Of a DNA stretch of 31,746 nt, positions 6,114 through 17,900 are shown one piece after another. This DNA is from a virus. The position numbers were made by a program, and so were the translations under genes. The notes below the pieces were generated by a model. That model saw only the letters and a list, made by a program, of their open reading frames with translations. It had not been told where the DNA came from and ran no database searches. The stretch spans positions 1 to 31,746 of the IMG/VR virus record IMGVR_UViG_3300010160_000155; one strand, written 5' to 3'. Numbering within the stretch: position 1 is the first letter of the stretch; the number at the start of each line of letters is the position of its first letter.

Positions 6114-8120
6114 TTAGTTCTTGATGGTTACTATGGCTTCAATTGTACCTGAATCCTGGGTGTGTTTGTCAACCAGACTTCTTCCAATTACATTGAATGC
6201 CGTAGCTTCCCCTGTTTTTGCTGCTCTTGCCAGGCCAGCGCCTGCAGAAACCAATCGATCGCCTTTGCGGATAACGCCAACAACCTTGACTGGAACACGT
6301 CCGGTCATGGCCACTTTGGGGTGAGTGGAATCTTCTCCTGCTCCGCCATTCATGGTGTATGCTGGGTTTGTGCTGATAACACCAAAAACATTTTCACTTA
6401 GATCCACAACAGATCTAGTGATCTCTTGGGTTCCACCTAATTCGACCACTGTGCCCGGTTCTAATACATCATCGGCTGCAAAGCGTTCAGCAACGTCAGC
6501 ATATAAAGCTGTGGTAGCTGTGGCAAACACTTGATTGAAGTAATTGCTAGAACTACCGATGTTGCCCACTGCATTGCTGCCAGTTTTGGCGATGCTAGAC
6601 GTACTTATGTTGGCGCCGGTGATATTGCCAGTCACCGAAAGTGTGGTTCCTTGATAACCGCTAGCACTGACGTTCCCTGACAATACTGCCCCGGCAGCAG
6701 TTACGGTACCTGTTACACTGAGGATACTGCCATTGTAAATGTTACCAAACACAGTGTTGAAGAAGCTGGTGCTGGATCCAATATTACCAACGGCGTTGGA
6801 TCCAGATTTGGTGATGCTCTGTGCGCTCAGTACATTGGCATACAAAGTGGTGGTATCAATCACTACCACATTGCTTACACCAGCCACGTTAAAGTTGATG
6901 TTGCCGTTGGTAGCACCCACATTACCTTCGCTGGTGCCATTAACAAACTTGGTAACACTAACACCCAGACTTAGACCGGTCAATTGACTACCGTTGCCCA
7001 GGAAGAAAGTGCCTGCCACATTAGCTGCGGCAGTAATATTGCCTGCCGCTGAGATCAATCCGCTGGTGCGCAAGTTGCCGCTATCCACGTTGCCCGAAGA
7101 TACCAGTGATACACCCGACACCGCAGCAACAGAAATAATATTTCCACCAGTTACGTTACCAGTTGCACTAACCTGCGCAGCAGTTCGTAGATTACCACCT
7201 GTGATGTTGCCTGTAGCAGAAATTGTAGTGCCAGCAGTCATGGCATTTGACACAGCAAACGTACCATTGGCACCAACTGCTTGAGCTACGTTATAAGTTG
7301 TGCCGCCCACGTTGGCCTGGATCACCAAGTTGCCGCCGGAGATTGCACTCTTGATATTGGCATCAGTGGTGGTGGTATTCACTGCAAATACGTTAGCAGC
7401 ACCCACAGTAAGCCCAAAATTGTTTAGCACAGCCAATGTGCCGGTAGTGGATGTGTTGGCCGTGGCGCGCATGAAGTCAGTACTGTCCAAGTTATCCAAC
7501 AATGCTGCATTGGTCACTGTGCCTGCAAACACAGGAGAACCAGTGTTATACAGTGTAATACCATTGTATATGGTAGGGAATGTGGTAACGGTAGGCGAGG
7601 ATGGGGTAAAACTGGAATCCTTGCTGACGATGGCCACTCTGGTATTGTTCACATACAAGCTGGTCACATAGTGAGGAGTAGCGCCCGAATCAGTGATCGT
7701 TTCTGGAATAGCACCTGCTGTTCCTTCAGCAGAAGTGTAGGCTGGGCCGACCACAGTCCAGGAAGCGCCGTTGTAAACTTTCAATTGCGAATTGGTTGTG
7801 TCCCACCATAGGTCGCCTGTGATAACATTGCTGGGTGCGCTGGATGCGCTGGTAGATCCGGTCATGACCTTGAAAGCTGTACCGTTGTACACTTTCATCA
7901 ATGCGTTGGTGCTGTCCCACCATAATTGCCCAGTGAGCGGTGCACCTGGTGCAGTGGTATTTGCAGCATTTTCCAGCAAGTGGATAAAGTTTTCGTCTAG
8001 AAATTCACCGTAGCCGGCGTAGTTTTTACCTACCAGTGTCATGCTACTAGCGGTATTAACGGTACCATCTGCGACAGTAGCAAAAATTGTACCGTTAGTT
8101 AGATTGATTGTGTATGCCAT
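6114..8120 (-). CDS. Tail-fibre-like structural protein with WWD repeats and C-terminal ADVAE/GVIS domain (668 aa)
   Basis: The N-terminus has GEFLDENFIHLLENAAN followed by two tandem modules, PLTGQLWWDSTNALMKVYNG and VITGDLWWDTTNSQLKVYNG. The middle (about residues 230-480) is a run of GNITGGNI/ATGNVTGGN-type short repeats, as expected for a trimeric beta-structured fibre shaft. Two copies of SNAVGNIGSS[TS]..F.[NT].VF precede YADVAERF. The last 130 residues (LEPGTVVELGG, VFGVISTNPAY, GRVPVKVVGVIRKGD) form a compact domain common at the ends of T4-like aquatic-phage fibre proteins. It resembles the Peptidase_G2-type intramolecular chaperone pattern; that last link is tentative, and I cannot point to catalytic residues. 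It starts 27 nt downstream of a perfect late promoter octamer. The likely role is host contact or a baseplate-attached fibre. Confidence 0.82.
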   Translation of the reverse strand: MAYTINLTNGTIFATVADGTVNTASSMTLVGKNYAGYGEFLDENFIHLLENAANTTAPGAPLTGQLWWDSTNALMKVYNGTAFKVMTGSTSASSAPSNVITGDLWWDTTNSQLKVYNGASWTVVGPAYTSAEGTAGAIPETITDSGATPHYVTSLYVNNTRVAIVSKDSSFTPSSPTVTTFPTIYNGITLYNTGSPVFAGTVTNAALLDNLDSTDFMRATANTSTTGTLAVLNNFGLTVGAANVFAVNTTTTDANIKSAISGGNLVIQANVGGTTYNVAQAVGANGTFAVSNAMTAGTTISATGNITGGNLRTAAQVSATGNVTGGNIISVAAVSGVSLVSSGNVDSGNLRTSGLISAAGNITAAANVAGTFFLGNGSQLTGLSLGVSVTKFVNGTSEGNVGATNGNINFNVAGVSNVVVIDTTTLYANVLSAQSITKSGSNAVGNIGSSTSFFNTVFGNIYNGSILSVTGTVTAAGAVLSGNVSASGYQGTTLSVTGNITGANISTSSIAKTGSNAVGNIGSSSNYFNQVFATATTALYADVAERFAADDVLEPGTVVELGGTQEITRSVVDLSENVFGVISTNPAYTMNGGAGEDSTHPKVAMTGRVPVKVVGVIRKGDRLVSAGAGLARAAKTGEATAFNVIGRSLVDKHTQDSGTIEAIVTIKN

Positions 8121-8146
8121 TTTGAATTACCTGTTCCTGTTATCAA

Positions 8147-8154
8147 TATTTATA
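8147..8154 (-). promoter_or_regulatory. T4-type late promoter (TATAAATA)
   Basis: The minus strand reads TATAAATA exactly, the -10 octamer recognised by the T4 late sigma factor gp55 with coactivator gp33/gp45. It lies 26 bases upstream of the ATG at 8120 and overlaps the stop codon of the 201-residue gene. The site should drive the 668- and 321-residue structural genes, down to the terminator at 5108. T4 late promoters need no -35 element, so no further motif is expected. Confidence 0.8.
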
Positions 8155-8755
8155 CAGCATTGATGTTAGTCAATGTCTGGATCCGCAGCGTGTAGTCGAT
8201 CTGTATTTGCCGATTTAAACTCTTTTGCACTGGGTGGAAAATTACGTGCGTAATCAATCGAAGATTTTCCGACGATCCATTCCAGGATTTTAGACCTAGT
8301 TCGTCAAAAACATATTCACCATTGAAATTGGTTGAATTATCAAAAGCCTGCTGTGTTGGAGGCTCGCCATAATCCAGCAAGCAACTTACCAAAATATCAG
8401 TGTAAAGATTACCCGATGTGTGTAACACAGTCATTTTGTTATTTTCAGGATCAGTGTCAGCTGCTGAATTATCATCCACTACTTTTTGATAGGTTTGATT
8501 GTATAAGTCTGCATTTTGCCCAGTGGTATTCGGGGGTAGATATGTGATTACACCGGTTGGATCCACCGAACTGCCACCATTGCCGAATGCCATTAGATAG
8601 ATATATCCTAGATCTCTATTGCTCAGAGTTTGCGCCATAGCGATAGAGATGTTTTCATAGTGGATAGCATTCTTTTTATCCACTAATATTTCTCCGGAAT
8701 TTGGATCATGTATCTTTACAAATCCTTCAATTTTGCACAGCCCTGGAGTGATCAT
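8150..8755 (-). CDS. Virion-associated protein, 201 aa, with N-terminal KIHDPNSGE...NAIHYEN motif
   Basis: The protein starts MITPGLCKIEGFVKIHDPNS, followed by GEILVDKKNAIHYENIS. This beta-hairpin motif (I.D..[ST]GE.LVD..NAIH.EN.S) recurs in uncharacterised structural proteins of T4-like aquatic phages. The remainder contains YIYLMAFGNGG, YVFDELGLKSW and a C-terminal strand pair (RQIQIDYTLRIQTL), which suggests a mainly beta globular protein. No enzymatic motif is visible. The start is fixed by a GGAGG seven bases upstream and by the ATGA overlap with the 49-residue gene. It lies between the giant protein and the fibre, so a tail or baseplate accessory role is likely but not proven. Confidence 0.75.
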   Translation of the reverse strand: MITPGLCKIEGFVKIHDPNSGEILVDKKNAIHYENISIAMAQTLSNRDLGYIYLMAFGNGGSSVDPTGVITYLPPNTTGQNADLYNQTYQKVVDDNSAADTDPENNKMTVLHTSGNLYTDILVSCLLDYGEPPTQQAFDNSTNFNGEYVFDELGLKSWNGSSENLRLITHVIFHPVQKSLNRQIQIDYTLRIQTLTNINAV

Positions 8756-8901
8756 GCTCGCCCCTCCACATAGGTTTTTTGTGTTTTTGGATCGTAGATC
8801 CTCATGTGAGCTTGCACCGAAATTGTCCCATTTTCATTGGGCTTTTTGGGCCGTGGTGCTGGCACAGGTATCACTGGCTTGGTTGGCGTTGTAGTTGGCA
8901 T
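8752..8901 (-). CDS. Small Pro-rich protein, 49 aa, sharing a motif with the next gene
   Basis: ATG at 8901 opens 49 codons ending in TGA at 8752. The first 21 residues are Pro/Thr/Lys-rich (MPTTTPTKPVIPVPAPRPKK), probably a disordered tail; the rest reads NGTISVQAHMRIYDPKTQKT and then YVEGRA. The second half resembles the start of the following protein: MRIYDPKT....YVEGRA against VKIHDPNS....LVDKKNA. It may be a free copy of the same beta-hairpin module or a small attachment peptide. The gene fills the 165-nt gap between the giant gene and the 201-residue gene. An AAGG lies about 13 nt upstream of the ATG, longer than ideal, and it ends in an ATGA overlap. Position, frame and motif similarity favour a real gene. 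Confidence 0.65.
   Translation of the reverse strand: MPTTTPTKPVIPVPAPRPKKPNENGTISVQAHMRIYDPKTQKTYVEGRA
8763..8767 (-). promoter_or_regulatory. Strong Shine-Dalgarno GGAGG for the 201-aa gene
   Basis: GGAGG (followed by GG) sits seven bases before the ATG at 8755, inside the last codons of the 49-residue gene. It is the clearest ribosome-binding site seen near a start here and confirms the 8755 start. It also gives the 201-aa protein its own ribosome entry besides the ATGA overlap. Confidence 0.7.
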
Positions 8902-8920
8902 GATATTTTATTTACCTTGT

Positions 8921-11900
8921 TTATAGACCACGTAAAAACCTTGCAGCAATAGTTTCAGTATCTTGCAGAGCAATACCATCACTTGGAGTGGTCGGCCCGC
9001 GTTGATACCAAGTCACTCCGTGGCGTACCAATATTGTGACTTCTACATTGGCCACAGGTGGTAGCAATGGTGGATATGCAGTGTCATCCACAACAAAATC
9101 CACAGCCAACGGATCAAAATCTGTCACAAACCAACGGTATTGGCTGGTAGCAGTGGTGTCACTGTAGGCATACTGGCGGATGCCAGCAACATATACTTCG
9201 ATAGCAGGTGCTTCGCTACTGCTGTCAACAAAATCATCAACATTTATGCTAGGTGCATAGAATACCGTGGTAGATCCATCACCTATGCTAGTGTCTGAAA
9301 CTATGTAATCTTGATAACTGCTCTGTAACAGATTACCACGGCTAAGATCATATACTGCTGCGCCTGTGTCATGATCTGCTGCTGCTGTACCAGCAGTACC
9401 TCGCATGAGCCCGTTGATACTGTTATCTACCAGATTAATGCCACGATACATGATACGTTCGCCATTTACGGTGCAAACACCAAACACACCAATATCTAAG
9501 TTAGGCTGTCCCAATGCGTTAGCATCTTCAACATACATGATATTACCGGTTGCAGTGAGTGGTTGCATCAATGCTGTGGTACTAGCAGGTGTGATACGAT
9601 ATGTGGCTTGTACTCCACGCATGTCCTGGAATATGCGGAATGCCATTGCATCAGGCACTATGCTGCTGGTCACTTCGGTTATGGCCATTATCTGGCCGGG
9701 CTCGATGGCACCTGATCCCAGTATGAGATATTCACCTTCCACTGTGTAATCTATGCTATTGGTCAGAGCATATCCATCTAGTGTGACCCATAATCTAGCA
9801 GCATTGACATTGGCACGCTCTAACCAGAATTGATTGTCATACACCGCATCTCCTTTGCTGTATGAGTAACTCCATTGTGTATCATTCACTGTTGCATAAT
9901 CAAAACTTCCCGGCTGGCTGTTATATGCCGGATCATTTGGCAATGGGTCAAATGGATCTACAATTTCCACACCAGTAACTATTGGACCGTTGAATACCAA
10001 GGTCAGCGGATATTGTTGTGAAGTATCATTGAAGGTTGTTACACTAAACAAGTCGTCGAGATTGACTGCTCCCACAATCTGCAAAGTGGTACCGGCCAAT
10101 TGATATCCAGCTTGAGTGGTCACTGTGATCAATATACGAGCACCAGCAGGAGGTGGTACATTAAACACGACCTCACGATCGTTAGTTCCTGAATAAGGTG
10201 TCACACTATAAACACCAGGCACACCACCAATACTTTGTTGTTGTAGTATGTTATCTACCCACACAATAACGTCTGTTGTGGCATTTATAATCGATTGACT
10301 GTACCCCCCACGGTTAGGCAATGCAAATGCCAATGAACTACCGTCACTGGTCCATTCACGACCTTCCGGAGGTTGTAATCTCAACCCATTGCGATCAACT
10401 ATCATGTTAGCAAGATTGCTACCTTGTACTGAATTGGTCAATGTGGTACTCTTGAACGTGACAAAATTAGAATCTGCTACAATATATTGTGTTTGTGGCG
10501 CGCTCCAACTATACACTGTAGATGCTTTACCAGTGCCCGATCCAATTCCGCTAGCAGTGAATACTGTTCCTACAGTATTTGCTCCAGCACCGATGGCCAC
10601 AAAATTAGTTGTACCCACTTCTGTGATGGTATATTGTCGGCCAATGATAAAGTACCCTGCATCTATGACAGATACCCCAAACGCAACTAGTGCTATACCA
10701 TCGGTATCATCATATACTGCCCCTAGATCAACAATTGATTGCAAAGTAGGAACATATTCTAACCAATACAATGGATCAGCAATATCGATACCGGCAGGCA
10801 CATCTTTTAATGCACGATAATAAGTCTCTGCTGAACTGCCATCATTGGTATTGACCAGGTCTTGTTTGGCATAGCTGTTTAGTTGATTCCAATCTACACT
10901 AGGTGTGTATGGAGTCCACCCCACTACAGTAGTAGATACACCATTTACAAATACTGCGATACTGATTATTTGTGCAGAATTGACTGGAATAATTGTGGTC
11001 TGAGATCCTGTTCCCGTGAAATTATCACGATACAATTGATTGCCGCCACCTAATTCATATGCCGTGACGCTAAGTATATCTCCGTTGGCCACAGTGAGTA
11101 CTGTGATTGTTTGTAGAACCCAATCCACTGAATAATCAATATTCAGAGCCAATGGAAGATTAGTAGTGGTATTTGTTACGAAGATTCCCACTGGGTTCTC
11201 TACCAGGCCTGCCCAACTGAATGTGTCTGTTACCGCAGCCTCGTAAAGATAACGAGTGTCCGCTAATTGGAATCCATGCCCATCTCTGTTCCAATCAGCA
11301 CCTGGACGTGTATAAACACGCAGGTCAAGTGTGTCAAATTCTGCACCATTCACTAGTTCTTCGGGGGCATGCCCTTCGTACAATCCGATAAATTCACCGC
11401 CATCTACGTTGATGCTGGTAAATGTGTTACCAAGTGTTGTATCAGTGAATGTGCTGGCATATATAGCATCCTCGGGAGCTGTGTCCAGGAAGTAATTTCC
11501 ATACACTTGCACTCCTGGATAGTCCACACCGTCAATCAACAACGGCAAATCCAATCCGGGTTGATTTGGTCCGGCAACATATAGACCCATGGTACGATCG
11601 ACACCAGTTAAATCTCTAGCTGGGATCAATGTCCAATCTTCAAGATTGAATGTGGGACCCACCACTGCTGTGGAATCTGCACTGGCAGCTTGCCACACAC
11701 GATCATCGTAGCGTACTAATTGCCCATCTTGATATGTTCCGCTCGGGCTCCAATCTCTTACATCGCTAAAGTATTGGAATCGATCATACTTGATCGTGGT
11801 CTTGAAGCTACGTGCCAATCCCGGAGTGATCCTTGCATATGCTATGGCTCCAGAGCCAACACCGCCACCGCCGCTGAACGATATGCTCGGAGTCGATCGA

Positions 11901-14900
11901 TAAACTGCGTCAGAGTAAGTGACATTCACTGCCACTACTTGTCCTAAACTGTTAATTACAGCAGTTGCTTCAGCAGCCAGTCCAGCATATGCCAGAGTAG
12001 CAGTACCGTTGGTTTGTAACCCACTGGTAGTGAAAGTAGGTGGCTCGATTCCAGTGATTCCATCCACGACCACTGTGTAGAGATTGGTTGTGTTGTTGTT
12101 TGCATAGAACAGTTGCTGATTGATAGTCACAGAGGTATTACTGGTCCATGCATCACCCACAATCACTATTGGAGGTTCTGTGTATCCTGTACCATTATCA
12201 ACAATTGTTACAGCAGTAAGGGTCAGCAGATAGTTGTTGTACCATTGATCGTACGGGAATGTGTTCCATACTGTGCTGTTAGCAGGCAAATCGCTTAAGA
12301 AGTTGGCCACATCTGACGATCCGTGTTGATAAGGCAGCAATATAGGACTAGTATATTGAGGTGTGGTCAGTGTGGTATTGTAGTAGGCTGGTAAATCAAA
12401 GTCAGTGAGACTGCCCTGGAATTGATCAAGCCCGTTATATCGTAGATTGAACTCACGTAATTGCACATGGTAAGGTTTGACTTCTTTTATGTAATCCAGC
12501 ACAAATTCTTGATTGTCCCTACGATAGTTTTGATAAGGTACTAGATTTCGAATTCTGTGATCCACATCGATCAAGCTGGTCTTGACTAACCATTCTGGTG
12601 CAGAGAATTCGCTCAATACAAAATTGAATACCAATGTCAATGCACGATTGCGTTCAATCGCCAATTCGTCAATCAACAATTCTTCATTAATCGCTTGTAT
12701 GATTTTTCGTGTTTCTTTTACAGGTTCTTGATCATAATATTGTGCATCAAATACTTCAATGTCAAATCCAAATCTGCCCAATTGATAATCCCACAATTCG
12801 GCCGAGAATGCAATAGTACCATCCTGTAATCCCACACGTTCCCATCCCGCATCGGTCAATAGATATATTTCCCATTTACCTTGAGCATTGGCTGTGATTT
12901 TCACACTACTACCCACTGCCACGGTTAATGTATCTAATCCAGCTTTATTAGGTATTGTGGCTATGACTTTACTGCTGGAATTGTATCCTGGAAGATACCA
13001 GTCGATATAACTCCAATAGTCGGCTGTGTTGTATCCTTGCACAAACGATAGTCGTAGAAGTCTTTTGCCTGCTGTTTGATCGCTGGCTGCCACTGTGTAA
13101 ATGGTCCATAGACCTTTGTTGTCGCTGTCGGTCACTACCAAATAGCGATAGCCCAATGGTACAGTATAGATGTTTTGGAATCCCAATATCTCTAAATTCG
13201 CCACACGTAGATTCCATAAACCAGTTGCTGCACTTGGTTCAGGTTCGGCGCTGTTGAGCAAATTAAAACTGCGACTTTCTGAGATTGAATACATGGACAA
13301 CACATCATTGACCCTGGTGAGATAGTTTTTAAGTGCAGCAAATCTATCCACAAACATACTTTGTCGTGGGCGGAACTGCACACCATATCGCTCAGCCGGG
13401 CCGAGATTTGGATCTGGTACGTTGTTGCCAAAGGTATCCACACCGCAGAAGCTGTCTTGTAACTTACGATAGAGATTGGTACTCAAGAAGGCGTCTGGTT
13501 TGCCTTCGGCTATTAGTTCATATTCAGTATGTACGTTACTGTCTGTGGCTTCTCTGTCAAAAGATATGTTGATCACTGTATCAGATGCCACGATGTACTC
13601 AGCGGCATTGTACAGGGCAATGGTGCTAGCATTTATAGGTGCCATGTAAGTGATACCACTGGATTTAGGGTCAGTGATATATCGTGCCACAGTGGCCACA
13701 CTCAGTGTTTTACCTTGTTGAGTAGCTGTGGTTGTGATACCTCGCACCCAGAAATAATATTCAGTAGCAAATATGCCGTCTCTGGTAAGTCTGGTATTGA
13801 TGCTGTAGCTGATTGTGCTGTATGGTGTTCCCGGTCCGGTATAGTTGATCGGAGGTACCGGACTCAGTATCCATTGATATACATCTACAGAACTGCCCGG
13901 GAATAGTTGTCCCCAACGACGACTAGCATAAGTTATGTCGTCTTGATTAGGGTCAATGAATCGGACAGTACTGGTGTCCCACCATACTTCGCTTGTGTGT
14001 CCGTCCCACCAGGTGGCACCGTTGATGCTAGTAGGGCCAATATTATAATTGGCCGGATCTATACCGCCGATGTAGTCAATATTTTGTCTAGCTGCACCTA
14101 GAATCTTGCCTTGTAATGGATCAAAGAAATCAAAGAACTGTGTAGTAGCACTGGTGACCCGATCATATGCAAACACTCCATTGATCAGTCTGATATCAAC
14201 CACAGGTTGTTGTTGTCTGATCACTGTCCAAGCTGGGTTACGATCGGGATTTTGGAATACAAACACACGACCGTAATCTGCTGTGCTGTCTCCTACATCA
14301 TTCTTTGGTGCGCCTGCTACTAGAATGCCATCTATATAGTTCACGGCTGTGCCAAATCCATCTAATGTGTTGATCTGGCTGTTGTTGATCTGTTGTCCAA
14401 ATATAAATTGCCCTGGATTTGATATGCTGAGAGTCGAAGATGGCAAATAATCATATGCATACACAGCACCACTGTTATTCACTGTGGTGATGAAGGTGGT
14501 GCTATCTGCATCAAAATCTGTGGTGCCATCATCAAACACTGTGATCAGATACAGAGTACCGTTTGGTGCTCCCACGACCACAGTGGTGGCCTGATCCGAA
14601 ACACTCACGCTGGATCCAAACGCACCATATTTTACAGGATATGGACTGAGGATCGTTTGTGTAAATGCAAATGTCTTGAATGCCAATGTAGTGAATGCTG
14701 TGCCAACTGAGCCCGGCGCTACTTGCAATTTATTAAATGCCGGTGCTGCATTGCTGTTCTTAACAGACACTGTAAGATATCCGGTTGAATCCACTATGGC
14801 AACAACATTTGGAACTGTACTGTTTATGTGGGCGGCCAGCGCACGTACATAGATGCTGGCAGCCACAGTTGTTGTGGTCACTGATGACCAGTAGCTTGCA

Positions 14901-17900
14901 TTGCTCAGTGCTGTGGCAGCAGGCACAGCCTGCAATGCCAGATAGATGGTGTATGTGGTACCTGACAAGTTATAGACCACATCATTTTTGTTGTATGTGG
15001 TCAAGCTGCTCCAGGCAGCAGGAACTGTTACATCCATGTTATTCACACGCAAGGTATTTCCTGAAGTCAGTGCAGCATTGGCCACTGTGGATGTGATAGT
15101 TCCGTAGATGCGGCTTTGATTTACATCACGTTCGACCACGCCGCCTTTGTAGATCTGTACGCTGCTTTGCGGAACACCCGAATACAAACTGCAATCATAT
15201 GAGCAGATATCCACAGTCTGCCCAAAATTCGAAAAGTTGGCTATGGTATTTTGAGTAAGCTCTTGCACCTGTGCAAATTGATTGGTTTCAATCTCAATCA
15301 CGTCACCATATTGCAAGTCCGCATTGATGGTCACTGTGTTGGCACCATTCCAGTAGAAGGTGTTGTCTGCACCAACTACACTGTCAGTCTGGTTGGTCAA
15401 GAATACATTATTAACAATAACGCCGATCGGTGCCACCGGGGTGCCTAACAATGTAAATGTTACGGTTGAGCCATCTTCACCATAGATAAATCTTTGTACG
15501 TTGCGATCAAACACATATACAGATCCTGCTTCAACATTCCCACTTTCGGTACTGTAAGGTGTGCCAATTAATAGTTGGCGGCCATCTGTGGTACAGGATA
15601 TTGAATGACCAAATCTGTCAGATGAACTTAATCCAATGGCTGTGATTGAATTAATATATGTGAAATAGCTTTTTGCCCTGGCCACAATAACTGCACCAGC
15701 AGCAGGACCTGTTCCGGTAAATGTCAAATCCTGGGTGACTGTGCTGAATGTGTAATCGATGTTGGGGCGATACAACACATTATTGACTTCAATACTGAAG
15801 CTGTAGATGTTGGTAGCAGTGAAGAAATATTCGTTCAATGAAAATACCGTAGCCAACGTAGGTGCAGTATATGCGATATTGAAATTACCCAATGTACCGC
15901 CAGTGCCTATTGAAGTAATGGTAAGCACAATATTGTTGGTGCCACCAAAACTTGCGCCGGCAATGGTTATGGTATTACCCACGGCATAACCCGAACCAAA
16001 TGATGTAGCACCTACGCCGCCCTGTGTTGAACCCGGTTGTCCAACTTCACCGCGCACACGGATTATGGTAAATTTAGCACCAAGGCCGCTGCCACTGGTA
16101 GATGTCTGTGGCACATCATAATAGGTCTGTGCATCCAGCTGTTGACTGCTGATTCTTTGCATTTTTATCAACACACCCGAGGCAGGAGCTGTGGTAAATG
16201 TGACTTTGTTGAATGCTGCATCCACTGAATAGCCTGACAATTGAATATTGCCATCCAATGTGACTTTGAGCTGGCTGCTGTTGTCGATTTGTATCACGTT
16301 GCCAATAAGGAATTGAGTAGTAACCCCGTCGCCTAGCACCGTGATAAATTGGTCTTCCCAGGTCACTCGCCCGTAAGCATAAACTGTGTTCAACCCTGGA
16401 GCACCAACGTACATCCAACGTTCATCTAAGCTCATGGCCACGGAATATCCAAACTCTCCGGCACCAGGAGTGGTTGATGTAGTGGTGCCTGGCAGGGTCA
16501 ATAGCTGCCATTGTGCAAATGGATTCACACCAGGTTGCCCTAATGCAGGATCTCGGTAGATCACCGCAGCATAACCATTGTTAGTTTCGCTACTGGGTCC
16601 GAGACTCTTGCTGGCACCGGCTACTGCCCAAGTTTGATTACCAAAATCTATAGCATTTCCGTAACCGCGAACACCGGTACGATCCAGAGTCAGGATGCCA
16701 TCGGCGTCGGCTATTGGGCTGACCGGAGAGTATGTGTCCCCTGAATTTTTAACATATACATACACAGCACCTTTTTCGGTGACTGTACCAAATCCATATC
16801 GTGGGCTACCCACAAACAATGCTGCTCTTGCGCTGGCCTGTGCCACAGCAGAACCATATTGTTCTCCCGCATCCAACAGTACTGGGCTGATCTGTGACGA
16901 ACTAGTGAATACATCTTGTTTCTGTATCACCTCCCAAAGATCTTCACCATTGTTATCCACCCATACTATGGCACCTGGCAGGATGTCGTTGGCGTATGGC
17001 AGATTGATCACGTCCGACGCTTGTGCCACACGCATGGTCTTCAATGTGAATCCCAATCCGGTACCATCGGCCACTGTGCGTTGGTTGGTAAATTGGAACG
17101 CAATATTCACTGTGGTTATATTGGGCACACTTAGTACATTATATACGCCATTGACTTCGGAATCAAAGAAGTTGATGATCAAGGTATCGCTGTATGATAA
17201 GCCGTGTGGCTGACTGAATATCACTCTGCTGGTTCCGTCAAGATTGTCGCATACGTGCTGTATGGCTCCCGGAACAGCCTGCGCACGATAGATATTCCAG
17301 TCGTAGTCATTTACTTTTGCGACCCATATTGAAGTACCAACTGCAATAGCATCAAGGTTGGCCGAGATATTACCCAGATCGTTTATGTCAAATACTGTGA
17401 TATCTGCATCATTAAGATTTACATATCCAGCAGTTGGCAGTTGTATATCTGTAGGCGATACAGTAGTAGTCGGCATAAAATCTGGAGAAGTCAGTTTGTA
17501 ACTTTGCTTCCATATGTCGCTAAACAATATCTGTTGATCTGCAGAGCTAGCTTGTTGTGGCAATACCACTTGTACTAGACTAGGGTTGCTGCTGAGATAT
17601 GCACGATTCAATCTAAGTTCAACAAAACTACGGTTGGCATTGGCGCCATATGTTGCTCGTAACACCGCCCAGTTTTCATAGATACTGTAGTCAGCCGCTT
17701 CTTTTCCTAGATTGGCATTGGAGAACAGCTCTGCACTGATGATTGTGCCTTTAGAGCCCAAGAACTGTCGATACACATTCAACTGACTCACATCATCTAG
17801 ATTTAATGCAGCCATGTACTGGCGAGGACGGAACCCAATCAGTCCATAGCTTAACAAATCATTATCGGTTTCAAGATTGGCAGAATTGATATTGTAACTG

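Noticed and set aside
8918-8925. TATAAACA, one mismatch from the late promoter octamer, before the 49-codon gene
   Set aside because: It lies so close to the ATG that the transcript would start without a usable ribosome-binding site; chance similarity at the giant gene's stop codon is more likely.
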